Shown here: positions 1 to 11,380 of the stretch, in pieces
Layout: the number at the start of each line of letters is the position of its first letter
Numbering within the stretch: position 1 is the stretch's first letter
Assembly (NCBI GenBank): GCA_035578155.1
Contig: JAPWDM010000004.1
Span: 41,125,551-41,189,550, forward strand
DNA: 64,000 nt
Direction of reading: 5' to 3'
DNA from: Brachynemurus nebulosus
Taxonomy: Eukaryota > Arthropoda > Insecta > Neuroptera > Myrmeleontidae
Translations under genes and position numbers: made by a program
The notes under the pieces: generated by a model
The model's database searches: none
Told to the model about the DNA's origin: nothing
What the model saw: the letters and a program-made list of their open reading frames with translations, nothing else

Positions 1-1162
1 TTTAACATATACATATATTTAACATATACATTTGAAATCACAAAACAATTCGATAAAATTTATTATAAATGAACAAAATCGTTAAAAGTGATGATATTAA
101 AAATTGAAAATTAAACTTAATAAAATTAAAATTAATAAAAAAAATAAATAATAATAAAACTAAGAAAACAGTGTTACACAAAATTTAGAAAAATGTTACA
201 AAAGAATCAAAATTAAGAACTATTAAAAATCAGTCACGAGGTGCTCGAAACAAAATGGCTTTAGTCTAATGGAAACAAAGTAGTGACTGTGGCGTTGTAG
301 TCAAGTTGGGCAACCATTTTAATCTTTTAAGCGGCTTGTTAAACTGGACGGTTTCTGTTTTACATGCCAGCATCAAAAGTGTTGTGCAAATTAAATTGGA
401 ATTTGTGTTACAAATAAAAACTATATGGAGTTTACCCCATTTAAAAATTTGATATTTGGCAAGCACAATAGATAAAATGGCGGCACAATCGACAAATGTC
501 ATCAACCTGAGTTAATTCTGGTTAGCCGCTTAAGTGGCTAAAATTTTTGATCTTAACTCCCTGACGATTATAGGAACAATTCCGAAAAACTAATTGATAT
601 AGGTTAAAAAATCAAGAATACACTATTTTGACAACTAGTACACTTTATATGGAACTGTTGACGCTGTTTACCGTTATGTATACATTAGTTTTTTTTTATA
701 ATGTAAAGTGCAATTCTTTTTTTTTATTTATAATATCCTGTGTATGTTTTAAGAACTGAATTATGTATTTTAATAATAAATGAAATTCTTAATTTAATTA
801 CGCATTATAATTAAAAAAGTTAAATGAATGTATATAATTTTTAAAACTATAGATTTAAATTATAATTTAACATTTCTAAATCGTGTTTTGTATTACTATT
901 TTCTATTTTTAATTGAAAAATAATATTTATGAATGTTGCTGCAAGAGGCAGTTTCGTATTGAAAATAATTTATTTCATTTTTTGCTATAGTGTAAATCCA
1001 ACTTGTAAAATTTTATTACGTTTACTTTTTTCTTAGAGTTGTAATATAATATAAGGAAAGGTATTCACACAGATTAATACATACGCAACTTTTTATTCTT
1101 TATGTAAACAAAACATAACAAAAATAAACATTTTTTAATCAACATATTTAACATTTTTGTAA
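1..1162. other. AT-rich stretch, nothing recognised
   Basis: I see no coding sequence, RNA gene or clear repeat. The sequence is dominated by A/T runs and short stop-rich reading frames. A short frame on the minus strand at 266-505 has no recognisable motif and no coding character, so I do not call it. Confidence 0.5.
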
Positions 1163-1868
1163 TATAAAGGGTGTGACAGATTAAAGAAATTTAATAATAT
1201 TTTAGCGTATTTGTTTTAAATGAGAATTCTTTCTAAAAAATTTTAATATTCATGCGAAAAATCAATTAATTAATATGTATTTAATTTTAATTAGATATAA
1301 TGTGTATTATATAAAGTAATTTGATATATCTTTTGTCAGCTTTTGTGTAAATTTTAATCGCTTATATTTTCATATATACGTATGTATTACGTAGCTATTA
1401 TGTGTGGCCCGTTCGGCTTGGCTTGTACGGTCTTGTACGGTACACAGAACACTGTCTTGTCTCATGTATTTGATGTATTCTTCATATGTAAACCATTTTC
1501 TCACACATCATAGATAGTAGGTACATACATACATAATACGTATGCCTATATAGTCAATCTATCACAGGACAACATCAATCTATGTATGTGCATTATAGGT
1601 ATCTCTTGCGTATGCAACAACTGGCGGTAATAGTAAGACAAAACACTTTTTTTTTAATAGAATTAGGACAATTTGGGTTACAAATACGTATTGGTATTAC
1701 AGATGTTTACTATATTTAATATTACTAAAGAAGTAATTTAATACTTTCAAATTAATTAGATTATGTATTGTCTTCATTACGCATTAAAAATATACTTTTT
1801 GTCGACTACAATCCTATTCAGAAAAATACACATAAAATTACAGTAATTAATATTTTTACACACCCTGT
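1163..1868. mobile_element. possible small TIR element (AGGGTGTG ends)
   Basis: The left edge reads TATAAAGGGTGTG and the right edge CACACCCTGTATA, which is inverted apart from one base. TATACAGGGTGT-type ends beside TA are common on Tc1/mariner-like MITEs of insects. No transposase is present between them. The arms do not match well beyond about 13 bases, so this could also be two unrelated ends or chance. Confidence 0.3.
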
Positions 1869-2476
1869 ATATAAGACATTATTTAAGGAAAGCTGTTGTT
1901 TACCTTTCCCTGTTTAGGCTCCGTGCTGTATATTAAATTTGTATCTGCGTTTTCGTATTGCATACAGTTGACTTTTGTGATAAACATTCACAATTGTTTA
2001 TTTAAGAGTGCCTAATTAAAAAAAAATAAATAACATGGATTTGAATATTTTTTTGGTGGTTTTATCTAAAACACTTACCAATTTTTAAAATAGCGGATCA
2101 ATAAACACAATGCAATTCATTGTGCAAGAATTTGAAGTAAGTTGAAATTTTCAACGTTCCAGACATGGGGAAAAACTGAATTAGTATTTCAAACGGCAGG
2201 TCATGACTAATTAATTATTCGCTAAGATTAATTTCATTAATTAATATTTTTGAATATAACATAACTGTATTGTTATTTTTTCTTAATATTATACGCTTTC
2301 CCGTTCATACAGGCTATATCGCGAAACTATGCTAAAGTATGATAATCAGATTTATTTGAGCATAGTTATGTAGTTTTTAACTAACCTTAATGTTTTGGGG
2401 CTAAGAAATTAAATTAGAAAACTAAAATCCGGACACAAATTTCCTCTAGATCTACTAGAACTAGAGAAATGAAGTC
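1869..2476. other. AT-rich stretch, nothing recognised
   Basis: No open reading frame with recognisable motifs, no tandem repeat and no inverted repeat seen. Confidence 0.4.
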
Positions 2477-2559
2477 AGGCTCAAGGCTCCATGACGCTGG
2501 CACATCATCTAAAAAGATAAACAATGAAAAACTTTTATCAAATAGGTCACAAATTGGTC

Positions 2560-2990
2560 ATAATTGGTCACTTACAAGCAAAGGTTTTGAACTGTCAATT
2601 CGCAATTTTGATGAAACTTGGTATATGTGCAGTACAAGCGAAAATAACAGACCCGTATTTTTTTTTTATTTTCCACTGTCGCCATTTATGGGGTGAAATC
2701 ACCCCTAAAAATTAGGGTAAAATTTTAATTTTGCTTGATAACTTGGAAAGGACGGCAGATAGAAAAAAAATTTAAATTAACAAAACACTTTATTTTTAGA
2801 GAGCTTTCTATTGATGTGTATAAATTCAGGATCGGACATACTGCAGGGACTGTACAGGTAAAATTGAGGGTAAATTTTGAAATAGGTGGATATGCTTCAT
2901 TATATTTAAATTTGAATAGCATATATGAAAACTACATGAAAAATACTAGTTTACCTATTTTTGCTGTGATACAATGTTGTGATGTTACAT
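2560..2990 (+). repeat. single arm of the 5018-7372 foldback family
   Basis: This stretch follows the same order of phrases as the left arm of the element at 5018: GATGAAACTTGG, then GGGGTGAAATC, a run ending in GATAGAA, and finally GAAAACTACAT followed by ACTAGTTTACC. It is a diverged single copy. The frames that cross it have no family motif and are incidental. Confidence 0.6.
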
Positions 2991-3259
2991 AATTTCTTTG
3001 TGACATACCTGTTTTTCCTACAACTTCGTTGGAATTTTATATTCTTGATGTTTCCTGATACGGTAAGTATTTGGTCGCATCTCGTCTTCTAATATTTTAT
3101 CATGATTTTGACTTTCCCTATTTAGTATGGGGTCCGTTAATTTTTTGATTCTTTGATTTTTAATTTTTTAATTTCGTCTGTCATTTTGACATCCATTTGA
3201 CATTTGGAGGTTATGTCCTTTTGATATTATTTTTCTCAGTTGTTTTCACAACTGAATTA

Positions 3260-3310
3260 TTGATTTTCCTGAAGATGGTCATTTAAATGACTGAAACATG
3301 TAGAACAACT
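3260..3310 (+). ncRNA. hammerhead-ribozyme-like motif (candidate)
   Basis: CTGAAGA at 3269-3275 is followed by a perfect 7-bp hairpin stem (GTCATTT/AAATGAC), then GAAAC and the self-complementary hexamer ACATGT. This is the order CUGANGA, stem II, GAAA, very short stem III known from hammerheads of Penelope-like retroelements. Two or more unpaired bases (TG and T) sit at the base of stem II, where a G-C pair is normal, so activity is doubtful. No Penelope coding sequence is visible just upstream. Confidence 0.35.
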
Positions 3311-3989
3311 TTCTTTCTTTTAGTTCGTTCTTAATAATTTATATGCAGGCTGTCGCTAAAAAATTTTTTTCATCTTATAGTACCTAAAAATGTGTATAAT
3401 AAAACACAAAAATTGATAATTAAATAAACTTATAAATTAAGTTATTTACCAAAAAACCAGAAAATAAAGTTGAAATAAAAACAATTAATATAATCAATGT
3501 TAATTTTTGATTATTTTCAAAATGCTTTAAAAATAATGCTAAATTTGGCTGATCGAATACCGGTGGCTTTACTCTATTGAAAAATACAACATAGTGATTA
3601 GATTTACTGACAACTAGATTTACCAGCAGATATTTCGCGCATGCGTCACAGTATGAAAAAGCCTTTTTTAAATTTCTTAAAATTCTGGAGACCTGGCCAA
3701 TTTTTTATTTTAACTGACCAAATATCAAGGTTTAAAATCCTATCCATTGCTCTTATTATTTTTGTTTTTTTCTTTAGATGGCGTGCCAAAATTTTTGAGT
3801 GATCTGGGAATTTTTACAAATTTTTTAAAATTTGTTTAAAATTTTCTATTGTTGACCAATTAGTGGGACTAACTGTAAGTGACCAATTATAACCAATTTG
3901 TGACCTATTAGACAAAATTGTTTCAATGTTTAACTTTTTAGATGGTGTGCCAGCATGATGGAGCCTAGGCTCAAAATGATAAATATGAG

Positions 3990-3993
<4 letters not shown>

Positions 3994-4062
<69 letters not shown>
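3994..4062. repeat. (AT)n microsatellite
   Basis: About 34 uninterrupted AT units just outside the right end of the TIR element ending near 3980. Confidence 0.95.
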
Positions 4063-4066
<4 letters not shown>

Positions 4067-4279
4067 CATACATTTTAAAAAATATTGACACATTTTAGTC
4101 AGTTGTGCCATTTTTAACTTTCTGGAAAAATCGACGAATTTTGGCTATTTCGATTTTTTTCAGATCTTGTTTATGAAAACTGAATATAAAAGTATAACAA
4201 AAGATCCAGTCATTTAAGGAACAAAATTTCTTTCAAAGGTGACCTGGTGGTGAATTTTAATTTTAATTAAGAAAAGACA

Positions 4280-4815
4280 ATGCGCAAAATTGCCCCCCAG
4301 CGCCCACTGGTGAGATATGTATTTTCTGAAAGCCCCTTCCTAGTAGTATGTTGACCTGCAGCGGGTATTAGAGTCCCCGTCGGGACGGTGCACTTCGGAC
4401 TACCTTATTTTAGCAATCTACCAAGGGGTCTGCCAGAAATCGCCACCGGTAGGACACCCGAACTTCTCTTCGGATACTCCCAATGTACAGGTTTAAAGTC
4501 GCCCGGTACGTCTTCTGCCATAGGTCACGTGAGAAAACGAGGTTAGGCCACTTGCCAGGAAAGTGGTTTTACACAGCGATAGGCAGGCCCACGACATGTC
4601 TCATAACCCATTTGTACCTACACAGAGTATCCCGTTTGGCTATGGTCACCTGCACACTTTTTGTACATTTGACGCCCTATAACTTTTGAAGGCCAGGTTC
4701 TCCATAAACGTGCCCATTGACAAAGTTAGACTACCTGACCAGGGCTACGGATGGGCCCCGGCCTCAACCTTGGACGCTAGGGGCTGCTTTCCATAGAGTT
4801 TTGCCCATTGTCCTT
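4280..4815. other. GC-shifted unclassified patch
   Basis: Base composition changes sharply here from strongly AT-rich to near balanced, with CCCGTCGGGACGG-like words. A 68-codon frame at 4483-4689 shows no motif I recognise. The patch could be a retroelement fragment, a decayed exon or foreign sequence. I cannot assign it. Confidence 0.3.
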
Positions 4816-5017
4816 TAGTTTTTTATTTTTTCCAAAAACCCTATGGTTCCCTGAATCTGATTGTTACTAACAAGAAGTTGCGTCAACAGAAATATTTATA
4901 TAATCTGTAGAAAATATAATTTAAATTTATTTGAATTTAAATAAATTAAAATAAATTTAATCGTACCTAAGTGTTTTCACAACAATCAGAGTTAACTGTA
5001 CACATCATAGATAACTA

Positions 5018-7372
5018 ACAAGTAAAGGTCTTGAAGTGATAATTCCCGATTTTGATGAAACTTGGTAGGTGTGTAGAACAATGAAAAATAACAGACACGT
5101 ATTTTTCTTTATCGGCCATTTAAGGGGTGAAATCCACTCCCAAAGTTGGGGTGAAAATTTAATTTTGTCAAATTACTTGAAAACTATAACAGATAGAAAG
5201 AAAGTTTAAATTGACACAACCCTTCATTTTTAAAGATCTTTCTGCTGATGTACTCAAATCTAGGGTCACACCTATTGGAGGGGCCTTGACTATAAAATTG
5301 AAGATCAATTTTGAGATAGGGTGAATATGGTTCGACCAATCAAAATACTAATATCATATATGAAAACTACATCAAAAATACTAGTTTACCTGTTTTTGCT
5401 AAAAGCCGTTACATTAAAGCTAATAACTTAAATCTTAATCTAATATCTTACATGTGCAGTCAATATTTTACTTATAATATCTTTAAAAATAACTTTTTAA
5501 ATCGTTTTTATTTATTGTATTTATACTTTGCCATTTATATTTAAACAAAAATATTTATTGAATACAATTTTATTATAATGTTATTCGTACAAAATTAAGG
5601 GCTCTATACAAATTCTAGCTCTAGTTAGCTTACCATTGGAAGTTATTGTAATGGGTCCGATTTTACGAATCGCTAATTTAGACATATCTCCACGTTTCAA
5701 GGTCACTAGAATCCAAATCCATCGTTTTTAGCATGATGCCTGTGTGTGTGTTCGTTAGTTCGTTCGTTCGTTCATTCGTGAATTTTTTTCGTTTCGCATA
5801 TCTCGAGAACAAATGATGATATCAACTCCGGACTAATTTCATTCGATATGTAATTGAAAAATAAAGACCGGATAAAGTGTTCAGCAAATTCGGATTAGCG
5901 GTTTGTTTTTTCTGATAAAAAACGGAATTAACTTTATTAACACAACATAGATCATATAGATTTGTTACCATGTCTTTATTATATAATGGCCTAAAAACCT
6001 AATTGATGTTAAAACACCAGTAAATTATTATAAAATTTAAGGAAAAAAAAACACGAAATAAGAAACTTTTTATAAAATATTTTTGTCTCGCATAACTTGA
6101 GAACAAATAATAATAACATTTGTTTGATAAGAGTACCCACCCTTGGGTACAGAGGGCGAAGTCCCTGGTGTGGTGCGAGGGACAAAGCCTCTATCGAGGG
6201 CCCAGGGGAGAAGCCCTCTGATAAGAAAAAACAATTATTTATGTACAGTAGTCTCTAGTCTTTAAGGTCACCCAATGGGAAGTTGACAGTGTGAGTAGAC
6301 CTGTCCCCTCAAATCTTTAATATTGGAAACTGTTGAAATATTTTAAAAACAGAATCGGTAGAGGCAAAATTTAAATTGACTAATAGTCATATTTCTCGCA
6401 TATTTCTATGTAATTAACTACTTCAGTTTTTATAGATAACAAAATTTTACTTTACAGTATAAATTATTCTTTTGAAATTAATGATCCAGCATTTTTTTAA
6501 CTAGTAAAATAGTACTCTAAAGTAAATTTAATATTACACGATCACTACTAAAAATATAAAAGGCTTCATTGTAAAAATATTACTCGTAAATCTGTGAAAT
6601 AATGGTGATCCGAACGGAATTTACCAATGCTGGAAAATCGGAAGTAGGTTGTACTAAAAATTCAGAGCTCTAAAACGATTATATGCTACGTCAATTTAAA
6701 TTTTGTCTCTACCGATTGTGTTTTTAAAATATTTCAACAGTTTCCAGTATTTATTAGAGCTACCGGAATTTGTGTAAGTAGAGCCCTTAATTTAATACAA
6801 ATAACATTAAAATAAAATTTTGTCCAATATTTTTGTTTAAATATAAATTGTAAAGTATAAATACAATAAATAAAAAGGATTTAAAAAGTTATTTTTAAAG
6901 ATATTATAAGTAAAATATTGACTGCAGATGTAAGATTTCAGATTAAGGTTTGAGCTTTTAGCTTTAACGTAACGGCTTTTAGCAAAAACAGGTAAACTAG
7001 TATTTTTGATGTAGTTTTCATATTTGATATTAGTATTTTGATTGGTCGAACCATATTCACCCTATTTCAAAATTGACCCTCAGTTTTATAGTTAAGTCCC
7101 CTCAAGTAGGTGCTACCCTGGATTTAAGTACAACCGTAGAAAGATCTTTAAAAATGAAGGGTTGTGTCAATTTAAACTTTTTTTCTATCTGTTATAGTTT
7201 TCGAGTAATTTGACAAAATTAAATTTTTACCCCAATTTTGGGGGTGGATTTCACCTCTTAAATGGCGTTTCTGGCCGATAAAGAAAAATACGTGTCTGTT
7301 GTTTTTCTTTGTTCTACACACCTACCAAGTTTCATCAAAATCGGGAATTATCACTTCAAGACCTTTACTTGT
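5018..7372. mobile_element. foldback element, ~615-bp inverted arms
   Basis: The left arm 5018-5630 begins ACAAGTAAAGGTCTTGAAGT and is matched in reverse complement by 6751-7372, which ends ACTTCAAGACCTTTACTTGT. The spacer of ~1.1 kb has a second inner inverted pair (6318-6382 against 6690-6756). It also carries an insert-like segment (about 5640-6312) related to 50787-51010. No transposase frame is present. The arms contain a ggggtgaaat phrase shared with the elements at 2560 and 52534, so these three belong to one broad non-autonomous group. Superfamily not determined. Confidence 0.75.
6062..6312 (+). repeat. dispersed repeat, copy 1
   Basis: The same ~230-bp sequence occurs at 50787-51010. 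Both copies run from a TCTCGCAT(A) / GAGAACAAAT start through GGCAAAGCCTCTATCG and CCCAGGGGA to CACCCAATGGGAAGTTGACA and GTAGACCTGTCCC. It is richer in GC than its surroundings. No coding potential seen. The start resembles phrases I associate with Helitron-type repeats, but this is weak. Confidence 0.6.
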
Positions 7373-7723
7373 AAGTACTTCATAGTAATTTTTAAAGAGG
7401 TTGTAAGCGGGAGGTAAGATAACTAATGTATATTCTTTCAAAGGTTTGGCGATATTGTCGTACCTAAGTTATTTGTTATGAATACATACGTGATACGTAT
7501 ATGTGTTGTATATGTTCCCGTTGGTACGCGTACCATATAGTTAAATTACGTCTCACATAACTAATATCTATAGCTAAAGATACATTATTGTCGTAGACCT
7601 ACCTATTAGTAAATAAATTTGTCTACTGTGTGAAATAAAGGGGTGGTTCCTTTCCGGTGAAATTGTAATTTTAATATATTACTCAAATGTTACACCCAGT
7701 TTTGTTAAATGTATCCTAGATTC

Positions 7724-7725
<2 letters not shown>

Positions 7726-7803
<78 letters not shown>
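7726..7803. repeat. (TA)n microsatellite
   Basis: About 38 TA units that run directly into the TA-flanked left end of the next element. The element probably inserted into a TA dinucleotide at the edge of the array. Confidence 0.95.
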
Positions 7804-7806
<3 letters not shown>

Positions 7807-10800
7807 TGTGGAAACAGATTTATCGAACATAGGGCAAATATAATAGGAAATTTTTCTTAAGATCAATGTAATCTTTAATCTCTGACTAATCGTACTTCGT
7901 TTTTAAATCGTATTACTATGGATACAAAATAATTTGTTATTTGTCACTTTAAAATTAAAATCATCAAACAGCAAATGTCGAGCTGATTTTGTCTACGGTA
8001 ATATGATAATAATCTGTAAATAATTTATAACTATGAAAATACTATATATAGCAGAGTCGGATTAGCTCCAAATTTTAGTGAATAAGGAACTGTTTCCCCA
8101 CTCAAGTTTTTTTTGTAGACAGTTAATTACATCGAACGCTATACGAAATGAAAATTTTTTACCACTTGCAACCGCCGCTACGAAAGTTATCGGCCATTTT
8201 GTGAAAAATCGACCATTTTAGTCGTACTTTCTAAATATAGATGAATATATCTCGGTATGTGTAGGTCTAAAAAAAACGAAAAAAATTGAGGCTATTTACT
8301 ACGATATAGTCTACCAGCGGTTACAGTATGAAATTTTTATCTGCACACATAACCTTAAAAAAAAATAAAAATTGGAGATACTGGTAAATTTTGGTTTTTT
8401 GGTTTTAACTTGGGATGTTTTAAGTGAAATTTGATGAAATTTTCAGAAAATATACTTTATAACGTGGACAATAACTGGTTAAAATTTCAAATCAAAATAT
8501 CTAACAAAAACACTGAAAATTAACGTCAAATTTCAAAATTGATTGGCCAATGGTTTTTGTGCATTGTATCGTATGAGGTTCTTTTTCCTTTTAAAATGTA
8601 GGTTTTTTTATGCACTTTATGACGATGGATAAGAAAAAATTTTTAAGCTTGAAAAAAAGCGAAAAAAATCGATTAAAAATTCAAAATCGTCAGCTATGAA
8701 CAATATTTGAAAAATAATTTAAATCAAGTAAACCGCTATAATTTAAAAATTTAAGTAGTAATTAGTTCCATAGAAGGGTCACAAGGTTCCATATAAGGGT
8801 TACACTAATCGAACCCAATTAAAAAAATTAAGTTTAAGAAATTAGGTTCAATTGTTTTCAAAAATGCACAACATCAAAAGTATATAAGCTGAAAGCTCCC
8901 ATCCATCCACAAGCTGCAAATTCAACATTCTTTAAGAGTGTATTAACAAACTAAGTGGCTTAACACCTATGAGCCTTTCGACAAACTATGGACTTAATTT
9001 TTCCAAAGTTGTTTTTTTAATTGGGTTCGATTCGTGTAATCCTCATTTGGAAGCTTGTAACCCTTGTATGGGAGAAATTATTATAACTCATAATATTTAA
9101 ATTATGGTGGTTTACTTGCAGCTGCTGTTGAATTTGCAGCTTGTGAGGTGGGTGGGAGCGTATATGTACTGCTACAAAAAATTAAAGGAACAAAAGAAGA
9201 AAAAATTTTTTTTTTCAAAAGATTTTTTAAAGTTTCAAAAAAATTAAAAAATTAAAATTAAATTAAAAAAAAAAAAGTATTAAAAAAACTTAAGATAATT
9301 CGTTTCAAATTTTTAAAAAAATTCTGACAAAAAAATTTTTTTTTTAATTTTCAAATTTAATGGGTAAAAGACGCCTAATTGTGAGAAAAGTTGAAAAAAA
9401 ATTGAATTTTCCATTCAATTTTGCTCATTCAATTTTGCTACTTTAATTTTTTTCTAAAATTTTGAACAAACAGTTTAGGAAAACCACTCAATAGATCGAT
9501 CTGCTGATTTACAGGATTATTGGGGGTACAGTGAGGTATCTAAATTCGTACAAAGATTAGATTCTCCAACAACATTCGCAAGGATGCGGACAATTTTTCG
9601 CAACAAGGAAAAAAGTCCCTTTTTTCACATTTTTCAGGTTAAATTTAAGGATGAAAATTTTTTTCCTAAAGGACGCGGCACAACCATGTCAGAAATTTAT
9701 TCCAGATTGAAAAACTGCCCTTCAATTTTCTGTCCGATCACTGGTTACAGAGTATCGATGGTTAAAGCAAAAAGGATCCTTTTGAATTCAAAGTTGGATA
9801 TCTCCGGAACAATTCAACGTAGAGAAAAATTTAAGAAGGGAAATTGAAACTGAATGAGCAGGCTATCAAGTCAATACCATGACTTTACTGTAAAAAAAAA
9901 AAAAAAAAAAAAAAAAAACAAGCCCGTAAACCGAAAAAAAGACCAAAAAATTTTCAAATTTTTTTTTTCATTTTCCTTAAAATTTCTCGATAACTGCTAC
10001 CTACTTCTAAAAATTTTTGGACGAAATATCTCAAAACTAGAATCTTGTAGCTTCAAAATGCTTTTTTAATCATCTCGATACGACTGTTTTTCACGTAAAT
10101 ACAGCCCTTCAAAAATAACTCAAAAATTAACAATTTTTCTTTGCTCCCTTAATTTTTTGTAGTAGTACACTTTTGATGTTGCGTATTTTTGAAAATAATT
10201 GAACCTTAATTTCTCCAAACTTGATTTTTCAATCACGTACGATTCCTGTAATCCTCATATGGAAGCCTGTAACCCTTGTATAGCACAAATTATTCAAACT
10301 GATATTTAAATTACGGCAGTTTACTTGATTTAAATTATTTTTCAAATATTGTTCATAGCCGACGATCTTGAATTTTTAATGGATTTTCTTCGCTTTTTTT
10401 CAAGCTTAAAAATTTTTTCTTATCCATCGTCATAAAGTACATAAAAAAACCTACATTTTAAAAGGAAAAAGAACCTCATACGATACAATGCACAAAAACC
10501 ATTGGCTAATCAATTTTCAAAATTGACGTTAATTTTCGGGGCTTTTGTTAGATATTTTGATTTGAAATTTTAACCAGTTATTGTCCACGTTATAAAGTAT
10601 ATTTCCTGAAAATTTCATCAAATTTCACTTAAAACATCCCAAGTTAAAACCAAAAAACCAAAATTTACCAGTATCTCCAATTTTTATTTTTTTTTAAGGT
10701 TATGTGTGGAGATAAAAATTTCATACTGTAACCGCTGGTAGACTATATCGTAGTGAATAGCCTCAATTTTTTTCGTTTTTTTTTAGACCTACACATACCG

Positions 10801-11129
10801 AGATATATTCATCTATATTTAGAAAGTACGACTAAAATGGTCGATTTTTCACAAAATGGTCGATAACTTTCGTAGCGGCGGTTGCAAGTGGTAGAAAATG
10901 TTCATTTCGTATAGTCTTCGATGTAATTAACATGCTACAAAAAAAACTTGAGGGGGGAAACAGTTCCTTATGCTTTGTTTATCCGACTCCATTAATACCC
11001 GTGGTAACATGACCTAAAAACGAAATATTATCGTTCAAAACATGTCAGAAACTTTGAAAGAAAATGTCTTACGAAAAAATTTTCCATTGTATTTGACTTA
11101 TGTTCGATAAATTTATTTCCATCCTGTAT
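7803..11129. mobile_element. 3.3 kb foldback element with TA-flanked ends
   Basis: The left end (TACAGTGTGGAAACAGATTT) and right end (ATTTATTTCCATCCTGTATA) are inverted. Arms of about 1 kb follow: 7803-8881 matches the reverse complement of about 10163-11129 nearly throughout. The left side holds a further inner palindrome (8746-8881 against 8985-9120), so part of the arm is present three times. TA flanks and CAGKRTGGAAA-type ends suggest a Tc1/mariner-like non-autonomous element. The centre (9480-10160) has an 87-codon frame at 9584-9847 without recognisable motifs and a 27-base A run at 9892-9918. Confidence 0.7.
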
Positions 11130-11380
11130 ATAATTGTGTTGAATTTATGTCTGCATTTTGTGCTCAATATGTACGCAAATGTGGGTAAGGCAATGTCATC
11201 AGGTCGGCTGACTGAACTGAAAAGTACCTGATTTTCACAGAAAATACTGGGTTAAGAAGTTAATTGAATCCACTGATTTGAATGCTACTTTATGGTACCT
11301 ACTTTATAAATAATCAAACACAATCTTTGTTTGAAAATGGACTTTTAAGCTTGAAACAATTGCCAAAACTAAAAAACGCC
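11130..11380. other. short intergenic stretch
   Basis: No recognised feature between the element ending near 11129 and the family C copy starting at 11381. Confidence 0.4.

Larger units (their letters stand above)
2477..3980. mobile_element. TIR element, ~105-bp inverted ends
   Basis: The first ~105 bases (GGCTCAAGGCTCCATGACGC onward, through TCTAAAAAG and a stretch rich in GGTCA) reappear reverse-complemented at 3874-3980, ending in GGAGCCTAGGCTC. A diverged partial copy of the same end (TTTAGATGGCGTGCC) lies near 3772. The interior holds an arm fragment of another repeat family (2560-2990) and a hammerhead-like motif near 3269, so the element is a composite. No transposase frame is visible, so it is non-autonomous. 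Superfamily unknown. Confidence 0.6.

Noticed and set aside
9025..9060. GGTTCGATTCGTGTAATCC as a tRNA T-arm
   Set aside because: The phrase belongs to the inverted arms of the element 7803-11129 and recurs there; no cloverleaf forms around it.
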